64,000 bases of DNA from Phenylobacterium sp. Its GTDB lineage: Bacteria > Pseudomonadota > Alphaproteobacteria > Caulobacterales > Caulobacteraceae. The notes below the pieces were generated by a model, which was not told where the DNA came from, searched no databases, and saw only the letters and a list, made by a program, of their open reading frames with translations. Below, piece after piece: positions 1 to 8,362 of the stretch. The DNA is taken from assembly GCF_004299445.1 (NCBI RefSeq), contig NZ_SCTC01000069.1:1-64000 (forward strand). The letters are read 5' to 3'. Position 1 is the first letter of the stretch. The number at the start of each line of letters is the position of its first letter. A program made the position numbers and the translations under genes.

Positions 1-575
1 CCCCGCAAGGGGGAGGGGAGACGTGGTTCCTGAGCCAGTTCTTGCAGAGGTCGCTCCGCCCAGACCCCCCGATCCCCCGCCACAGCCCTACATCCCACCC
101 TGGGAAAAGCTCCGACCCGGTCAGCGCATGCCCGGCGGCTCCGGCTGGTAGACGAACGCCGCTGCGACGCACGCGGCGGCGGCGTCCACCTGTGGCCGCG
201 GCGCAACCCTTGGCCGCAAGCGTCGCTGACGCTAACCGGGTTCCTTGACCGGCTCCCCAGCGCCGCCTAGCCTTCCAACCTTCGAGGCCACGAACGAGGG
301 AGGTCCGTCAGAATGACAGCTGTCGTAACGACCAAATCCCGCGCACGTCATCTCGGGCCGCCGCCGCCGCTCCGTTAAGTCCGAGCCGCTTCGCCGCGTG
401 GCCTGACCGGCCACACTCGCGAAGCCACCCCGCGCGACTCCAAGGCAACTCCCATCCGCGGTCCTCCGAGCCCACCGGCTCGAGGCCCCCGCCAAGCCAC
501 GATCCCTTTTCCGCGTCCGGACCTGCGTGCGCTCTCAGATGAGCCCCGGTCCGGCGCCCGCATTCGAGACGTTCC
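1..575. other. Region without a recognised gene, upstream of the ABC transporter
   Basis: No frame here reads like a protein: all open frames on both strands are rich in Arg, Pro and Ser, as expected of frame shadows in GC-rich DNA. A 10-bp palindrome, GACAGCTGTC, lies at 315-324. The last part presumably holds the promoter of the ABC transporter gene that starts at 576, but I cannot place its elements with confidence. Confidence 0.5.
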
Positions 576-2363
576 ATGACCGACCATTACGAGGATGAAG
601 AAGAGACCCGGGAGCGGCAGCTCTCCAACGGCAAGGTGCTGGCCTTCGTGGCCGGCTACTGGCGACGACGGCCGTGGCTGATGGCCGGCACGGTGGCGCT
701 GACGCTGATCGCCATCGGGTTCGACCTGATGATGCCGTGGGCCGCCGGACGGCTGGTCGACGCGGTCGCGGCGGGGCCGGGCGACGCCGACCCCGCCTGG
801 CGCGCCTGGGCGGTCTTCGTCGGCGTGTACCTGGCCTTCTCGGTGATCCGGAACACCGCCATGCGGTTCCTGATCCCCTTCTCGGCCACCAACATGAAGG
901 AGATGACCGACGACGGCTTCCGCCGCGTGCAGAGCTTCTCCGCCGACTGGCATGCCGACACCTTCGCCGGGGCCACCGTGCGGCGGCTGTCGCGGGCGAT
1001 GTGGGGCTATGACGTGGTCACCGACGCCGTGCTGATCTGGTTCGGGCCCGCGGTCATCGTGCTGGTCGGCCTGTGCGTGATGATGCTGGTCCAGTGGCCG
1101 ATGGTGGGTCTGTTCGCCGCCGTCGTGACGGTGATCTACATCCTGTCGAACATCTACCTGACGGCGCTGTGGGCGCGGCCGGCGAACCTGCGCTCGGTCG
1201 CGCTGGACTCGCGGATTGGCGGCGCCCTTTCGGATTCCATCTCGTCCAACGCCACGGTGAAGACCTTCGGCGCGGAGGCGCGTGAGGAGGCCCGGATCGG
1301 CGGAGTCACCGAGCTGTGGCGCAAGGCGACGATGAAGACCTGGGGCCGGTTCACCGACCTTTGGCTGTTCCACAACCTGATCCTGGTGGGCCTGCAGGCG
1401 GGCTTGACGGGCCTGTTGCTGCGCGAGTGGGTGCAGGGCCGGGCGAGCGTGGGCGACATCACCTTTGCGGTGACCGCGTTCATGCTGATGAGCGGCTATC
1501 TGCGCAACATCGGCGAGAACATCCGCACGGCCCAGAAGGGCATGGACGACATCGAGGACGTGGCCCGCTACGCGCAGACCGCGGCCCAGGTGCCGGATCG
1601 TCCCGCCGCGCCGGCGTTCCGCGCCGACCTGGGCGAGATCGTCTTCGACCGCGTGACCTTCCGCTACAAGTCGGCGGCCGAGCCCTTGTACGACCGCTTC
1701 ACCCTGCGCATCGCGCCGGGCGAGCGGGTGGCGCTGGTCGGGCCCACCGGCTCGGGCAAGTCGACCTTCGTGAAGCTGGTGCAGCGCCTGTACGACGTGC
1801 AGGAGGGCGCCATCCTGATCGACGGCCAGGACGTGAGCCAGGTGACCCAGGGGTCGCTGCGGCGCGCCATCGCCGTGGTGCCGCAGGACCCGGCGCTGTT
1901 CCATCGGTCGCTGGCCGACAACATCAGCTACGCGCGGCCTGACGCCACCGAGGCCGAGGTCGCGCTGGCCGCCCGGCGGGCGCGGGCCAACGACTTCATC
2001 GCCAGGCTGCCCAAGGGCTACGACACCCTGGTCGGCGAGCGTGGCGTGAAGCTGTCGGGCGGGGAGCGCCAGCGCGTCGCCATCGCCCGGGCCTTCCTGG
2101 CCGACGCCCCGATCCTGGTGCTCGACGAGGCGACCAGCTCGCTGGACGTCGAAACCGAGCGCCAGGTGCAGGCGGCGATGGAGGAGCTGATGGTGGGCCG
2201 CACCACCATCGTCATCGCCCATCGTCTGTCGACGATCCGCGGCGCCGACCGGATCCTGGTCTTCGACGAGGGCCGGATCGTCGAGGAGGGCCGTCACGAC
2301 GACCTGGTGAAGAAGGGCGGCGCCTATGCCCGACTGCACGCGGTGACGGAGGGCGTGGTGTAG
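576..2363 (+). CDS. ABC transporter, fused permease and ATPase (half-exporter)
   Basis: A 595-residue half-transporter of the MsbA/ABCB exporter type, expected to work as a dimer in the inner membrane. The first ~320 residues are the hydrophobic transmembrane domain, with segments visible near residues 35-60, 80-95 and 150-200. The ATPase domain follows from about residue 350. It contains Walker A GPTGSGKST at about 390, a Q-loop in VVPQDPALF, the signature LSGGERQR at about 493, Walker B ILVLDEATSSLD at about 513 and the H-loop in IVIAHRLSTI. All catalytic motifs are intact, so an active exporter is likely. The substrate cannot be told from sequence; lipids, peptides or drugs are all possible. 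It is followed after 53 bp by a very small gene on the same strand. Confidence 0.93.
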   Translation: MTDHYEDEEETRERQLSNGKVLAFVAGYWRRRPWLMAGTVALTLIAIGFDLMMPWAAGRLVDAVAAGPGDADPAWRAWAVFVGVYLAFSVIRNTAMRFLIPFSATNMKEMTDDGFRRVQSFSADWHADTFAGATVRRLSRAMWGYDVVTDAVLIWFGPAVIVLVGLCVMMLVQWPMVGLFAAVVTVIYILSNIYLTALWARPANLRSVALDSRIGGALSDSISSNATVKTFGAEAREEARIGGVTELWRKATMKTWGRFTDLWLFHNLILVGLQAGLTGLLLREWVQGRASVGDITFAVTAFMLMSGYLRNIGENIRTAQKGMDDIEDVARYAQTAAQVPDRPAAPAFRADLGEIVFDRVTFRYKSAAEPLYDRFTLRIAPGERVALVGPTGSGKSTFVKLVQRLYDVQEGAILIDGQDVSQVTQGSLRRAIAVVPQDPALFHRSLADNISYARPDATEAEVALAARRARANDFIARLPKGYDTLVGERGVKLSGGERQRVAIARAFLADAPILVLDEATSSLDVETERQVQAAMEELMVGRTTIVIAHRLSTIRGADRILVFDEGRIVEEGRHDDLVKKGGAYARLHAVTEGVV

Positions 2364-2381
2364 CCGGAACCTCAGGTGCGT

Positions 2382-2416
2382 GCGACGGTTCCTCCCGCTC
2401 AAGGAGGAGCCGTCGC
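2382..2416 (+). promoter_or_regulatory. Hairpin that contains the ribosome binding site of the small gene at 2417
   Basis: The 14-nt arms 2382-2395 and 2403-2416 pair along their whole length with one G-U pair, leaving the 7-nt loop CGCTCAA. The 3' arm carries the Shine-Dalgarno GGAGG (2403-2407) and ends exactly at the base before the ATG at 2417. The 5' arm supplies CCTCC as an anti-Shine-Dalgarno. No run of T follows, so it does not look like an intrinsic terminator of the upstream ABC gene. That it controls translation is inferred. Confidence 0.55.
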
Positions 2417-2569
2417 ATGGCCGAGAAGACACCGCAGGCCCCGCACACCGTGCCGGCCGGGATCATGGACGAGTGGCTGGGCCTGAAAGGGCCCAACGGC
2501 GAACTCATGCACCAGGGCAAGCCGGCCCTGGTCGTCGACCTGCCCGACGACGAGGACGACGAAGACTGA
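2417..2569 (+). CDS. Small acidic protein, 50 residues, unknown function
   Basis: A 50-residue open frame, short enough to be missed by length-filtered gene calling. It starts at ATG 2417, 9 nt after the strong Shine-Dalgarno GGAGG. The protein has a Pro/Ala-containing start, a middle segment with MDEWLGLKGPNGEL around residues 17-30, and a very acidic end in which nine of the last eleven residues are Asp or Glu. It has no membrane segment and no cysteine. I do not recognise a family. It lies between the ABC transporter and the 3' end of the convergent ycaQ-like gene. Its ribosome binding site is buried in a hairpin. Evidence for a real gene is the strong ribosome binding site and a composition unlike a frame shadow. 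Confidence 0.6.
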   Translation: MAEKTPQAPHTVPAGIMDEWLGLKGPNGELMHQGKPALVVDLPDDEDDED

Positions 2570-2598
2570 CGTCCGATCACAACGCCGGGGACGGGACG

Positions 2599-3810
2599 TC
2601 AGAGCGCCGCGTCGAGCGCGTGGGCCAGATCGCCCTTGCGCTGCACCCGCACGCTCTCCAGCCCCAGCCAGCCCGCCATGCGCTTCAGCTCATGCGCGAG
2701 CTTCACGGGCGTCGCGTCGCTGGCCCAGGGTTCGGCGTGGGCGGACTGGACGATCAGCACGCCGGCCTTGCGGTCGGACTTCAGGTCGACGCGGGCGGTC
2801 AGGGCGTCGCCCTCGAGGAACGGCAGAACGTAGTAGCCATGCTGGCGCTTTTCGGCCGGGACGTAGATCTCAATCCGGTAGCGGACGCCGAACATCCGCT
2901 CGGTGCGCTCGCGGAACCAGATCAGGTTGTCGAACGGCGAGAGCAGCGAGGTGGTCTCAATCCGGCGTGGCCGCCGCGCGCTGGCGTCGAGATAGGCTGG
3001 TTCGCGCCAGCCCTTCACGGCCACCGGCAGCAGGTCGCCGGCCTCGACCAGCTCGGCGATGCGGTCCTTGGCGCCCTCCACCGGCATGCGGAAGTAGTCG
3101 CGCAGGTCCTTCGACGTGGCCACGCCCATGGCGCGGGCGGCGATGCGGTAGAGCTGTCGCTGGGCTTCGGCGCGATCCGGCGTGGGCAGCTCCCACACCG
3201 CCTTGGGGATCACCTTCTCGGGCAGGCCATAGACCCGCTCGAATGTGCCGCGCCGGGTGGCGGTGGTGAGCTCGCCGGCCCAGAACAGGCACTCGACGGC
3301 GCGCTTGGCTTCGCTCCAGCCCCACCAGCCGCCCTGGCCCTTGTGCCCCATCTCCAGCTCGCTCGCCGACATCGGACCGCGCGCGGCGATTTCGTCGCGA
3401 ACCCGGTCCACGAAGTCGCGCCGTTCCCGCAGGAACTTGGCGACCCCCTTCCAGACGCCGAGGCCGGCCTGGGCGTCCTCCATCCGCCAGCGGAACAGCG
3501 GCTGGCTGGCGACCGGCAGGAGCGAGGCCTCATGCGCCCAGTACTCGAACAGCGGCCGCTTCCTGGACCAGGCGATGTCTTCCAGCATCTCGCGCGGGTA
3601 GGCGCCCAGCCGCGAGAAGGCGGGCAGGTAGTGAGTGCGCGAGACCACGTTGACCGAGTCGATCTGGATCACGCCCAGCCGGTCGACCAGCCTGGTGAGC
3701 TGGCGTTTCGCCGCCCCTCGCTCGATGGGGGGCGACTCCCGATCGCCGCCGAACCCCTGGGCGGCCATCGCGATCCGGCGCGCCTCGCTGGCGGTGAGCG
3801 TGTCCTTCAT
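2599..3810 (-). CDS. Winged-helix DNA glycosylase of the YcaQ/AlkX (HTH_42) family
   Basis: A 403-residue protein of the HTH_42 family, whose characterised members (E. coli YcaQ/AlkX, Streptomyces AZL-resistance proteins) are DNA glycosylases that unhook interstrand crosslinks and remove bulky alkylated bases. The family segment around residues 46-60 reads GVIQIDSVNVVSRTH; the QID at 49-51 corresponds to the QxD/QxQ catalytic motif. Length matches the usual ~400 residues. The rest is a series of winged-helix modules rich in Arg and Trp. It is transcribed towards the small acidic gene and stands alone. The start ATG is chosen because SEARR, typical of the family N-terminus, follows within ten residues. 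Confidence 0.85.
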   Translation of the reverse strand: MKDTLTASEARRIAMAAQGFGGDRESPPIERGAAKRQLTRLVDRLGVIQIDSVNVVSRTHYLPAFSRLGAYPREMLEDIAWSRKRPLFEYWAHEASLLPVASQPLFRWRMEDAQAGLGVWKGVAKFLRERRDFVDRVRDEIAARGPMSASELEMGHKGQGGWWGWSEAKRAVECLFWAGELTTATRRGTFERVYGLPEKVIPKAVWELPTPDRAEAQRQLYRIAARAMGVATSKDLRDYFRMPVEGAKDRIAELVEAGDLLPVAVKGWREPAYLDASARRPRRIETTSLLSPFDNLIWFRERTERMFGVRYRIEIYVPAEKRQHGYYVLPFLEGDALTARVDLKSDRKAGVLIVQSAHAEPWASDATPVKLAHELKRMAGWLGLESVRVQRKGDLAHALDAAL

Positions 3811-3990
3811 GCGATCCCCACGAGTCAGACCACCACGCTAGCCGCCGAACAAAGGTGGAACAAGATTGAGTCGGCGGATGGTTAACAAGCGTGACCTTCG
3901 CCTCGGGCCAGGCAGAACAAATGAGCACTACCTGAGGTGGATTGTCGCATTCGCGTCTAAGGCGAGTTGGGACCCCGTCGGGAAAGTTGG

Positions 3991-4749
3991 TTACGGCTCC
4001 AGCCGCCCGTCGGTCAGAGCGGCAGGCTCGAACGGAAAGACCACGTCCGGGTCGGGCGGATCGATCGCATCGGCGATCTCCGGCGGCGCCAGCTGTTTCA
4101 AGAGGTGGCGGATGATGTTGAGCCGCGCCTTGGGCTTCTTGTCGGTGTGAACGATGGTCCAGGGCGCGTCGGTCGTGTGGGTCCGCCGCAGCATCTCGTC
4201 ACGGGCGGCGGAGTAGTCGTCCCACTTCTCCTGGGCGACGGCGTCCAGCGGACTGATCTTCAGCGCCTTCAGCGGATCGGTCTTGCGCGCCTCGAGACGG
4301 TCCGCCTGCTCCTTTCGGGAGATATCGAGCCACAGCTTGATGACCTGCACGCCGCTGCCCGTCAGCATGCGTTCGAAGACGGGCACGTCGCGCAGGAAGA
4401 TTTCCTGCTCCTCCGGCGTGGAGAACCCCATCACCTTCTCGACGCCCGCCCGATTGTACCAGGACCGGTTCAGGATCACGAGTTCGCCCTTGGCGGGCAG
4501 GTGCTCGACATAGCGCTGGAAGTACCACTGGCCGCGCTCGCGCTCGGTGGGCTTGGGCAGCGCCACCACCCGCGTGGAGCGGATCGACAGATGCTCGACG
4601 ATCCGCTTGATCGCACCATCCTTGCCGGCGGTGTCGCGGCCTTCGAAGATCACCAGGTCGCGCTCGCCCGCCTCGATGGCGTGCTGCTGAAAGCGCACCA
4701 GCGCCACCTGCAGGGCTTCGAGTTCGCCGTCGTCGTCGTCCTTGGCCAT
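3991..4749 (-). CDS. ppk2: Polyphosphate kinase 2 (PPK2 family)
   Basis: A 252-residue PPK2 enzyme, which transfers phosphate between inorganic polyphosphate and nucleotides in the cytoplasm. Visible motifs are Walker A-like GRDTAGKDGAIKRI at residues 37-50, the basic lid/Walker B segment NRSWYNR at 94-100 and ISPLDAVAQEKWDDYSAARD near 170-190. The single-domain length fits class I or III. Direction (ADP/GDP to NTP, or AMP) cannot be told from these motifs. The open frame continues about 96 codons upstream, but that part is Arg/Pro/His-rich shadow overlapping the lipoprotein gene, so the ATG at 4749 is taken. Only 2 bp separate it from the stop of the upstream lipoprotein gene, so the two are probably cotranscribed. 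Confidence 0.92.
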   Translation of the reverse strand: MAKDDDDGELEALQVALVRFQQHAIEAGERDLVIFEGRDTAGKDGAIKRIVEHLSIRSTRVVALPKPTERERGQWYFQRYVEHLPAKGELVILNRSWYNRAGVEKVMGFSTPEEQEIFLRDVPVFERMLTGSGVQVIKLWLDISRKEQADRLEARKTDPLKALKISPLDAVAQEKWDDYSAARDEMLRRTHTTDAPWTIVHTDKKPKARLNIIRHLLKQLAPPEIADAIDPPDPDVVFPFEPAALTDGRLEP

Positions 4750-4751
4750 GG

Positions 4752-5111
4752 CTACCTTTGTGTCTGGTTGGGGGTGGCGCGGCCGTCGGCGGTGACGATG
4801 GTGACTGGACCACGGCGCGCCGTGGGCGGAACCAACGCCGCGAGGTCGCGGTAGATGCGGTCGGTGTCGGCGCGGGTGCGGGTTACGACACAGCGGGTCG
4901 ATTCGCCTTCGCGTCCCCAGGCGCTGGAGGTCGAACTCGCCACACCGCGGGCGCCCTCGAGGTAGCGTTCGACCGCCGCCTTGGTCTCGCCGTCGACGCC
5001 ACAGCAGTAGCTGCCGAAGTCGATCTTCACCGAGCACGGCGCCTGGGCCGTGGGTACGGTGGCGCAGCCGGCGGCGGCGAGGAAGGCGAGGGGCAGGAAG
5101 CGCAGTATCAT
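4752..5111 (-). CDS. Small putative lipoprotein, unknown function
   Basis: A 119-residue protein with a lipoprotein signal: a short hydrophobic stretch ends in LAAAGC, putting the lipidated cysteine at residue 16. The mature part contains a CC pair in FGSYCCGVDGET, a helical segment with ERYLEGAR, and a tail with TIVTADGRAT. It should be anchored in the cell envelope. No family is recognised. It lies 2 bp upstream of ppk2 on the same strand and is divergent from rsmE, with 75 bp between the two start codons for both promoters. Any role connected with polyphosphate is a guess from operon position. Confidence 0.75.
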   Translation of the reverse strand: MILRFLPLAFLAAAGCATVPTAQAPCSVKIDFGSYCCGVDGETKAAVERYLEGARGVASSTSSAWGREGESTRCVVTRTRADTDRIYRDLAALVPPTARRGPVTIVTADGRATPNQTQR

Positions 5112-5186
5112 CGAATCCGCATCTGGCGCGCCGGGTGCGGCGCGGGCAAGGCCGCGCTAGAACGCCCCGAAGGCAAGAAGGCTCAA

Positions 5187-5900
5187 ATGATCCGCCTCTT
5201 TATCCCGCACGACCTTGTCGCCGGCGCGCGCCTGGACCTGGATGAGGGCCAAAGCCGGTATCTGGCCGCCGTCATGCGCCAGGTGGTCGGCGACGCCGTA
5301 CTCGTATTCAACGGCCGCCAGGGCGAGTGGCGGGCGACCGTGGCGGCCGTGGGCAAGCGGGAGGTGACCCTTCACGTCGAGGCGCAGACCCGAACTCAGG
5401 CGATCGGCCCCGACCTCGACCTGGTGATCGCCCTGGTCAAGCGGGCGCGGCTGGAGACCATCGTCGAGAAGGCCGCCGAGCTGGGCGCCCGGCGTGTCCG
5501 CCCGGTGATCACCGAGCGCACCAACGCCGACCACACCCGCGTCGACCGGCTGCAGGCCATCGCCACCGAGGCGTCGGAGCAGACCGGCCGGCTGGACGTG
5601 CCGGAAGTCGTTGAGCCGGTGAAGCTGGAGAAGCTGATCGGCGGCTGGGAAGCGGGTCGCCGCCTGCTGTTCTGCGACGAGGCGGGAGACGCGATGCCGG
5701 TGCTGCAGGCGGTGGGCGAAGGCGGCTCGTGGGCGATCCTGATCGGGCCGGAAGGGGGCTTTTCCCCGAAGGAGCGCGAGATGCTCCGATCCCTGTCCTA
5801 TGCGACGCCGGCGACGCTGGGGCCGCGAATTCTGCGGGCCGACACCGCGGCGATCAGCGCGCTCACACTCTGGCAGGCCGCGGTCGGGGATTGGCGCTAG
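5187..5900 (+). CDS. rsmE: 16S rRNA (uracil1498-N3)-methyltransferase RsmE
   Basis: A 237-residue SPOUT-class methyltransferase that methylates U1498 of 16S rRNA in the 30S subunit. An N-terminal PUA-like domain (about residues 1-70) starts MIRLFIPHDL and contains RYLAAVMR. The SPOUT domain shows KAAELGARRVRPV, the ERT segment, EASEQTGR, and the SAM-binding knot with IGPEGGFSPKE and LGPRILRADTAAISAL near the C-terminus. The ATG at 5187 gives the family length; the longer upstream frame is a shadow over the lipoprotein gene. It lies 137 bp before the glutamate-cysteine ligase gene, an order common in alphaproteobacteria. Confidence 0.93.
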   Translation: MIRLFIPHDLVAGARLDLDEGQSRYLAAVMRQVVGDAVLVFNGRQGEWRATVAAVGKREVTLHVEAQTRTQAIGPDLDLVIALVKRARLETIVEKAAELGARRVRPVITERTNADHTRVDRLQAIATEASEQTGRLDVPEVVEPVKLEKLIGGWEAGRRLLFCDEAGDAMPVLQAVGEGGSWAILIGPEGGFSPKEREMLRSLSYATPATLGPRILRADTAAISALTLWQAAVGDWR

Positions 5901-6037
5901 CGTCCGACGCAACCCAGGAAATCTAGCCCGGGCTTGAGCTTGGCGGAATTGCGCCCACCTATCCTGACGGCGTAAAGACGCGGCCTGGGCGGGACCTCAA
6001 CCCGGCGACTAGGGCGGTTCGCCCGTGGAGGAAATGT

Positions 6038-7393
6038 ATGGCCGAGGTCGCCTGCGACGATCGTCCCCTGGTGTTTGAAGACCTTGTGCGCTGGATGGCC
6101 GATGGGGCCAAGCCTGCCAGCGAGTGGCGATGTGGCGCCGAGCACGAGAAGTTCGTGTTCAAGCTCGCCGACCATTCGCCGGTCCCCTATGAGCCGGGCG
6201 GCATCAAGGCGCTGCTGGACGGCCTGACCCGCTTCGGCTGGACGCCGGTGATGGAGGGCGAGAACGTCATCGCGCTCGAGCGCGGCATGGCGAACATCAG
6301 CCTGGAGCCGGGGGGCCAGTTCGAGCTGTCGGGTGCGCCGCTCGAGACCGTCCACGACATCTGCGAGGAGACGGGCTCCCACCTCAACGAGGTGAAGATC
6401 GTCGCCGATGAACTGGGCCTGGGCTTCCTGGGGCTTGGCTTCACGCCGGTCTGGCGGCGTGACGAGATTCCGGTGATGCCGAAGGGCCGCTACAAGATCA
6501 TGCGCGAGTACATGCCGAAGGTCGGCAAGCTCGGGCTCGACATGATGTTCCGCACCTGCACGGTGCAGGCGAACCTCGACTTCAGCTCCGAAGCCGACAT
6601 GGTGGCGAAGTTCCGCACATCGCTGGCGCTGCAGCCGATCGCAACGGCGCTGTTCGCCAATTCGCCGTTCATCGAGGGTAAGCCGTCGGGCTTCGTGTCC
6701 AGCCGCGCCAACGTCTGGACGGACACCGATCCCGCCCGCACCGGCATGCTGGACTTCGTGTTCCAGGACGGCTTCGGCTTCGAGACCTACGCCCGCTACG
6801 CGCTGAACGTGCCGATGTACTTCGCCAAGCGCGGCGACCGATACATCGATCTGGCCGGCCGCTCGTTCGTGGACTTCATGGACGGCAAGCTGGTCGAACT
6901 GCCGGGTGAGCGGCCCACGCTCAAGGACTGGGCCGATCACACCACCACGATCTTTCCCGAGGTCCGGCTCAAGAAGTACCTCGAGATGCGCGGCGCCGAC
7001 GCCGGGCCGTGGAGCCGGCTCTGTGCGCTGCCGGCGCTTTGGATGGGCATCTTCTACGACAGCCAGGCGCTGGCCGCGGCCTGGGACCTCTGCAAGGACT
7101 GGAAGATCGAGGATCACGAGCGCCTGCGCGCCGACGTGGCCCGCGTGGGCCTCAAGGCCCAGATCGCCGGGCGCTCGGTGCAGGAGGTGGCCAAGGACAT
7201 GGTCGCCATCTCCCGATCGGGCCTCAAGAACCGCAACCGCCTGTCGGGCGGCATGGTCGACGAGAGCGGCTACCTCGCCGAGTTGGAACACATCGCAGAG
7301 ACCGGCGTGACGCCGGCCGAACGGCTGGTGGAACTGTACAACACCCGCTGGGGCGGCAAGGTCGATCCGGTGTTCGAGGACTTCGCGTACTAG
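6038..7393 (+). CDS. gshA: Glutamate-cysteine ligase, plant-type (GCS2-like)
   Basis: A 451-residue ATP-dependent ligase that joins glutamate and cysteine, the first and controlling step of glutathione synthesis. It resembles the alphaproteobacterial/plant class (usual length ~450). Visible conserved parts are GAEHEKFVFK near residue 33, ISLEPGGQFELSGAPL around 88-104, the MFRTCTVQANLDF segment near 170 and SRSGLKNRN near 390. The start is firm: GGAGG lies just upstream of ATG 6038, preceded by a small GGGCG/CGCCC hairpin. A second gene tied to glutathione chemistry, a GFA-family protein, follows 75 bp downstream. Confidence 0.93.
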   Translation: MAEVACDDRPLVFEDLVRWMADGAKPASEWRCGAEHEKFVFKLADHSPVPYEPGGIKALLDGLTRFGWTPVMEGENVIALERGMANISLEPGGQFELSGAPLETVHDICEETGSHLNEVKIVADELGLGFLGLGFTPVWRRDEIPVMPKGRYKIMREYMPKVGKLGLDMMFRTCTVQANLDFSSEADMVAKFRTSLALQPIATALFANSPFIEGKPSGFVSSRANVWTDTDPARTGMLDFVFQDGFGFETYARYALNVPMYFAKRGDRYIDLAGRSFVDFMDGKLVELPGERPTLKDWADHTTTIFPEVRLKKYLEMRGADAGPWSRLCALPALWMGIFYDSQALAAAWDLCKDWKIEDHERLRADVARVGLKAQIAGRSVQEVAKDMVAISRSGLKNRNRLSGGMVDESGYLAELEHIAETGVTPAERLVELYNTRWGGKVDPVFEDFAY

Positions 7394-7467
7394 CCACCCG
7401 AACGCAGGCGCGCCGCAGCGTCTGAAGTGGCCCTTTGCGCGCGGCGCCGGCGGTCTAGAACGGACTC

Positions 7468-7863
7468 ATGGGCGTCTGGTCGGGATCCTGTCATTGCGGC
7501 GCTGTCCGCTTTCGCGTCGAGGCCGAGATCGACGAGCTGACGCGGTGCGACTGCTCGCTCTGCCGGCGCAAGGGCGCGCTGATGGCCAAGATCCACGAGA
7601 GCGGACTGACGGTTGAGGCCGGCGAGGATCAACTGACGCTCTACCAGTGGAACACCAGGGTCGCGCGCCACTGGTTCTGCCGCACCTGCGGGATCTACAC
7701 CTTCCACCGCAAGCGGGCGGCGCCGGATCACTACGGCGTCAACGTCGGCTGCCTCGAGGACTTCGACCCGCAGGCGTTCGCGTTTCGCCTCGCGGACGGC
7801 TTGACGATGAGCGTACGGTCTGGCGAGGGTCGCCCGGAGTGGAGCGGCCCGCGCGAGGACTGA
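7468..7863 (+). CDS. GFA-family (Gfa/CENP-V fold) zinc protein
   Basis: A 131-residue protein of the family of glutathione-dependent formaldehyde-activating enzymes, which bind zinc through conserved cysteines. The cysteine pattern is complete: SCHCGAV with Cys8 and Cys10, CDCSLC with Cys27, 29 and 32, and WFCRTCGIYTFH with Cys71 and Cys74. Many members have no proven formaldehyde activity, so only the fold and zinc binding are safe. It sits behind the glutamate-cysteine ligase gene, which fits a glutathione adduct role but does not prove it. One base separates its stop from the next gene. Confidence 0.85.
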   Translation: MGVWSGSCHCGAVRFRVEAEIDELTRCDCSLCRRKGALMAKIHESGLTVEAGEDQLTLYQWNTRVARHWFCRTCGIYTFHRKRAAPDHYGVNVGCLEDFDPQAFAFRLADGLTMSVRSGEGRPEWSGPRED

Positions 7864-7864
7864 G

Positions 7865-8362
7865 ATGCCTGTCACACTGCCGAAGTACGCGCACTGGGTG
7901 GCGGAACGGCGCTTCCTCGTGGATGCGAAGGCCTTGCCCGCGCTCGACCTTGGCCACGCCCGCCGGATCGAGGATCTCTATGTGGAGGGCGGTCGCCTTC
8001 GATTGCGCGCGACCACCGACCTGTCCAACGGCGAGCGGACCTTCAAGCTCGCCAAGAAGTACGCCCCGGACAATCCGCTGATCGGACCGATGACCAACCT
8101 CTACCTGACGGAGGAAGAGTACGCGGTCCTGAACGTCCTGCCCGGTCAACGACTGTCGAAGCTGCGCCACAAGGTCGGCGGCTTCATCATCGACGTGTTC
8201 GAGGGCGCGCTCGAAGGCCTGGTGACCGCCGAGTGCGAGGCGACCAACCGGATGGCCGCCATGCGCTTCGACGTCCCCGAGTGGTGCGTGCGGGAAGTCA
8301 CCAACGAGCCAGCTTACACCGGCTGGCAGCTGGCCCAGAACCAGTCCGCGCCGGCCGCCTAG
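7865..8362 (+). CDS. CYTH-like domain protein
   Basis: A 165-residue protein resembling the CYTH (CyaB/thiamine triphosphatase) beta-tunnel fold, which acts on triphosphate groups with divalent metal. Features that suit it are the start with ERRFLV, alternating charged strands RLRLRAT and RTFKLAKKY, LYLTEEEYAVL, LRHKVGGFIIDVFEG and LVTAECE, and WCVREVTNEPAYTGWQLA at the end. The usual opening EIERKFL is altered here to VAERRFL. The actual substrate is unknown. It starts one base after the GFA gene and is likely cotranscribed. Its TAG overlaps the stop of the convergent DUF427 gene by four bases (CTAG). Confidence 0.7.
   Translation: MPVTLPKYAHWVAERRFLVDAKALPALDLGHARRIEDLYVEGGRLRLRATTDLSNGERTFKLAKKYAPDNPLIGPMTNLYLTEEEYAVLNVLPGQRLSKLRHKVGGFIIDVFEGALEGLVTAECEATNRMAAMRFDVPEWCVREVTNEPAYTGWQLAQNQSAPAA

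Noticed and set aside
2382..2416. Reading the hairpin after the ABC gene as its terminator
   Set aside because: No T-run follows, and the 3' arm carries the ribosome binding site and abuts a start codon.
375..2432. A long open frame (685 codons) on the minus strand opposite the ABC transporter
   Set aside because: It is rich in His, Arg, Gly and Gln with no domain pattern, which is the mirror of GC-rich codons in the real gene; the ABC transporter has all its motifs.
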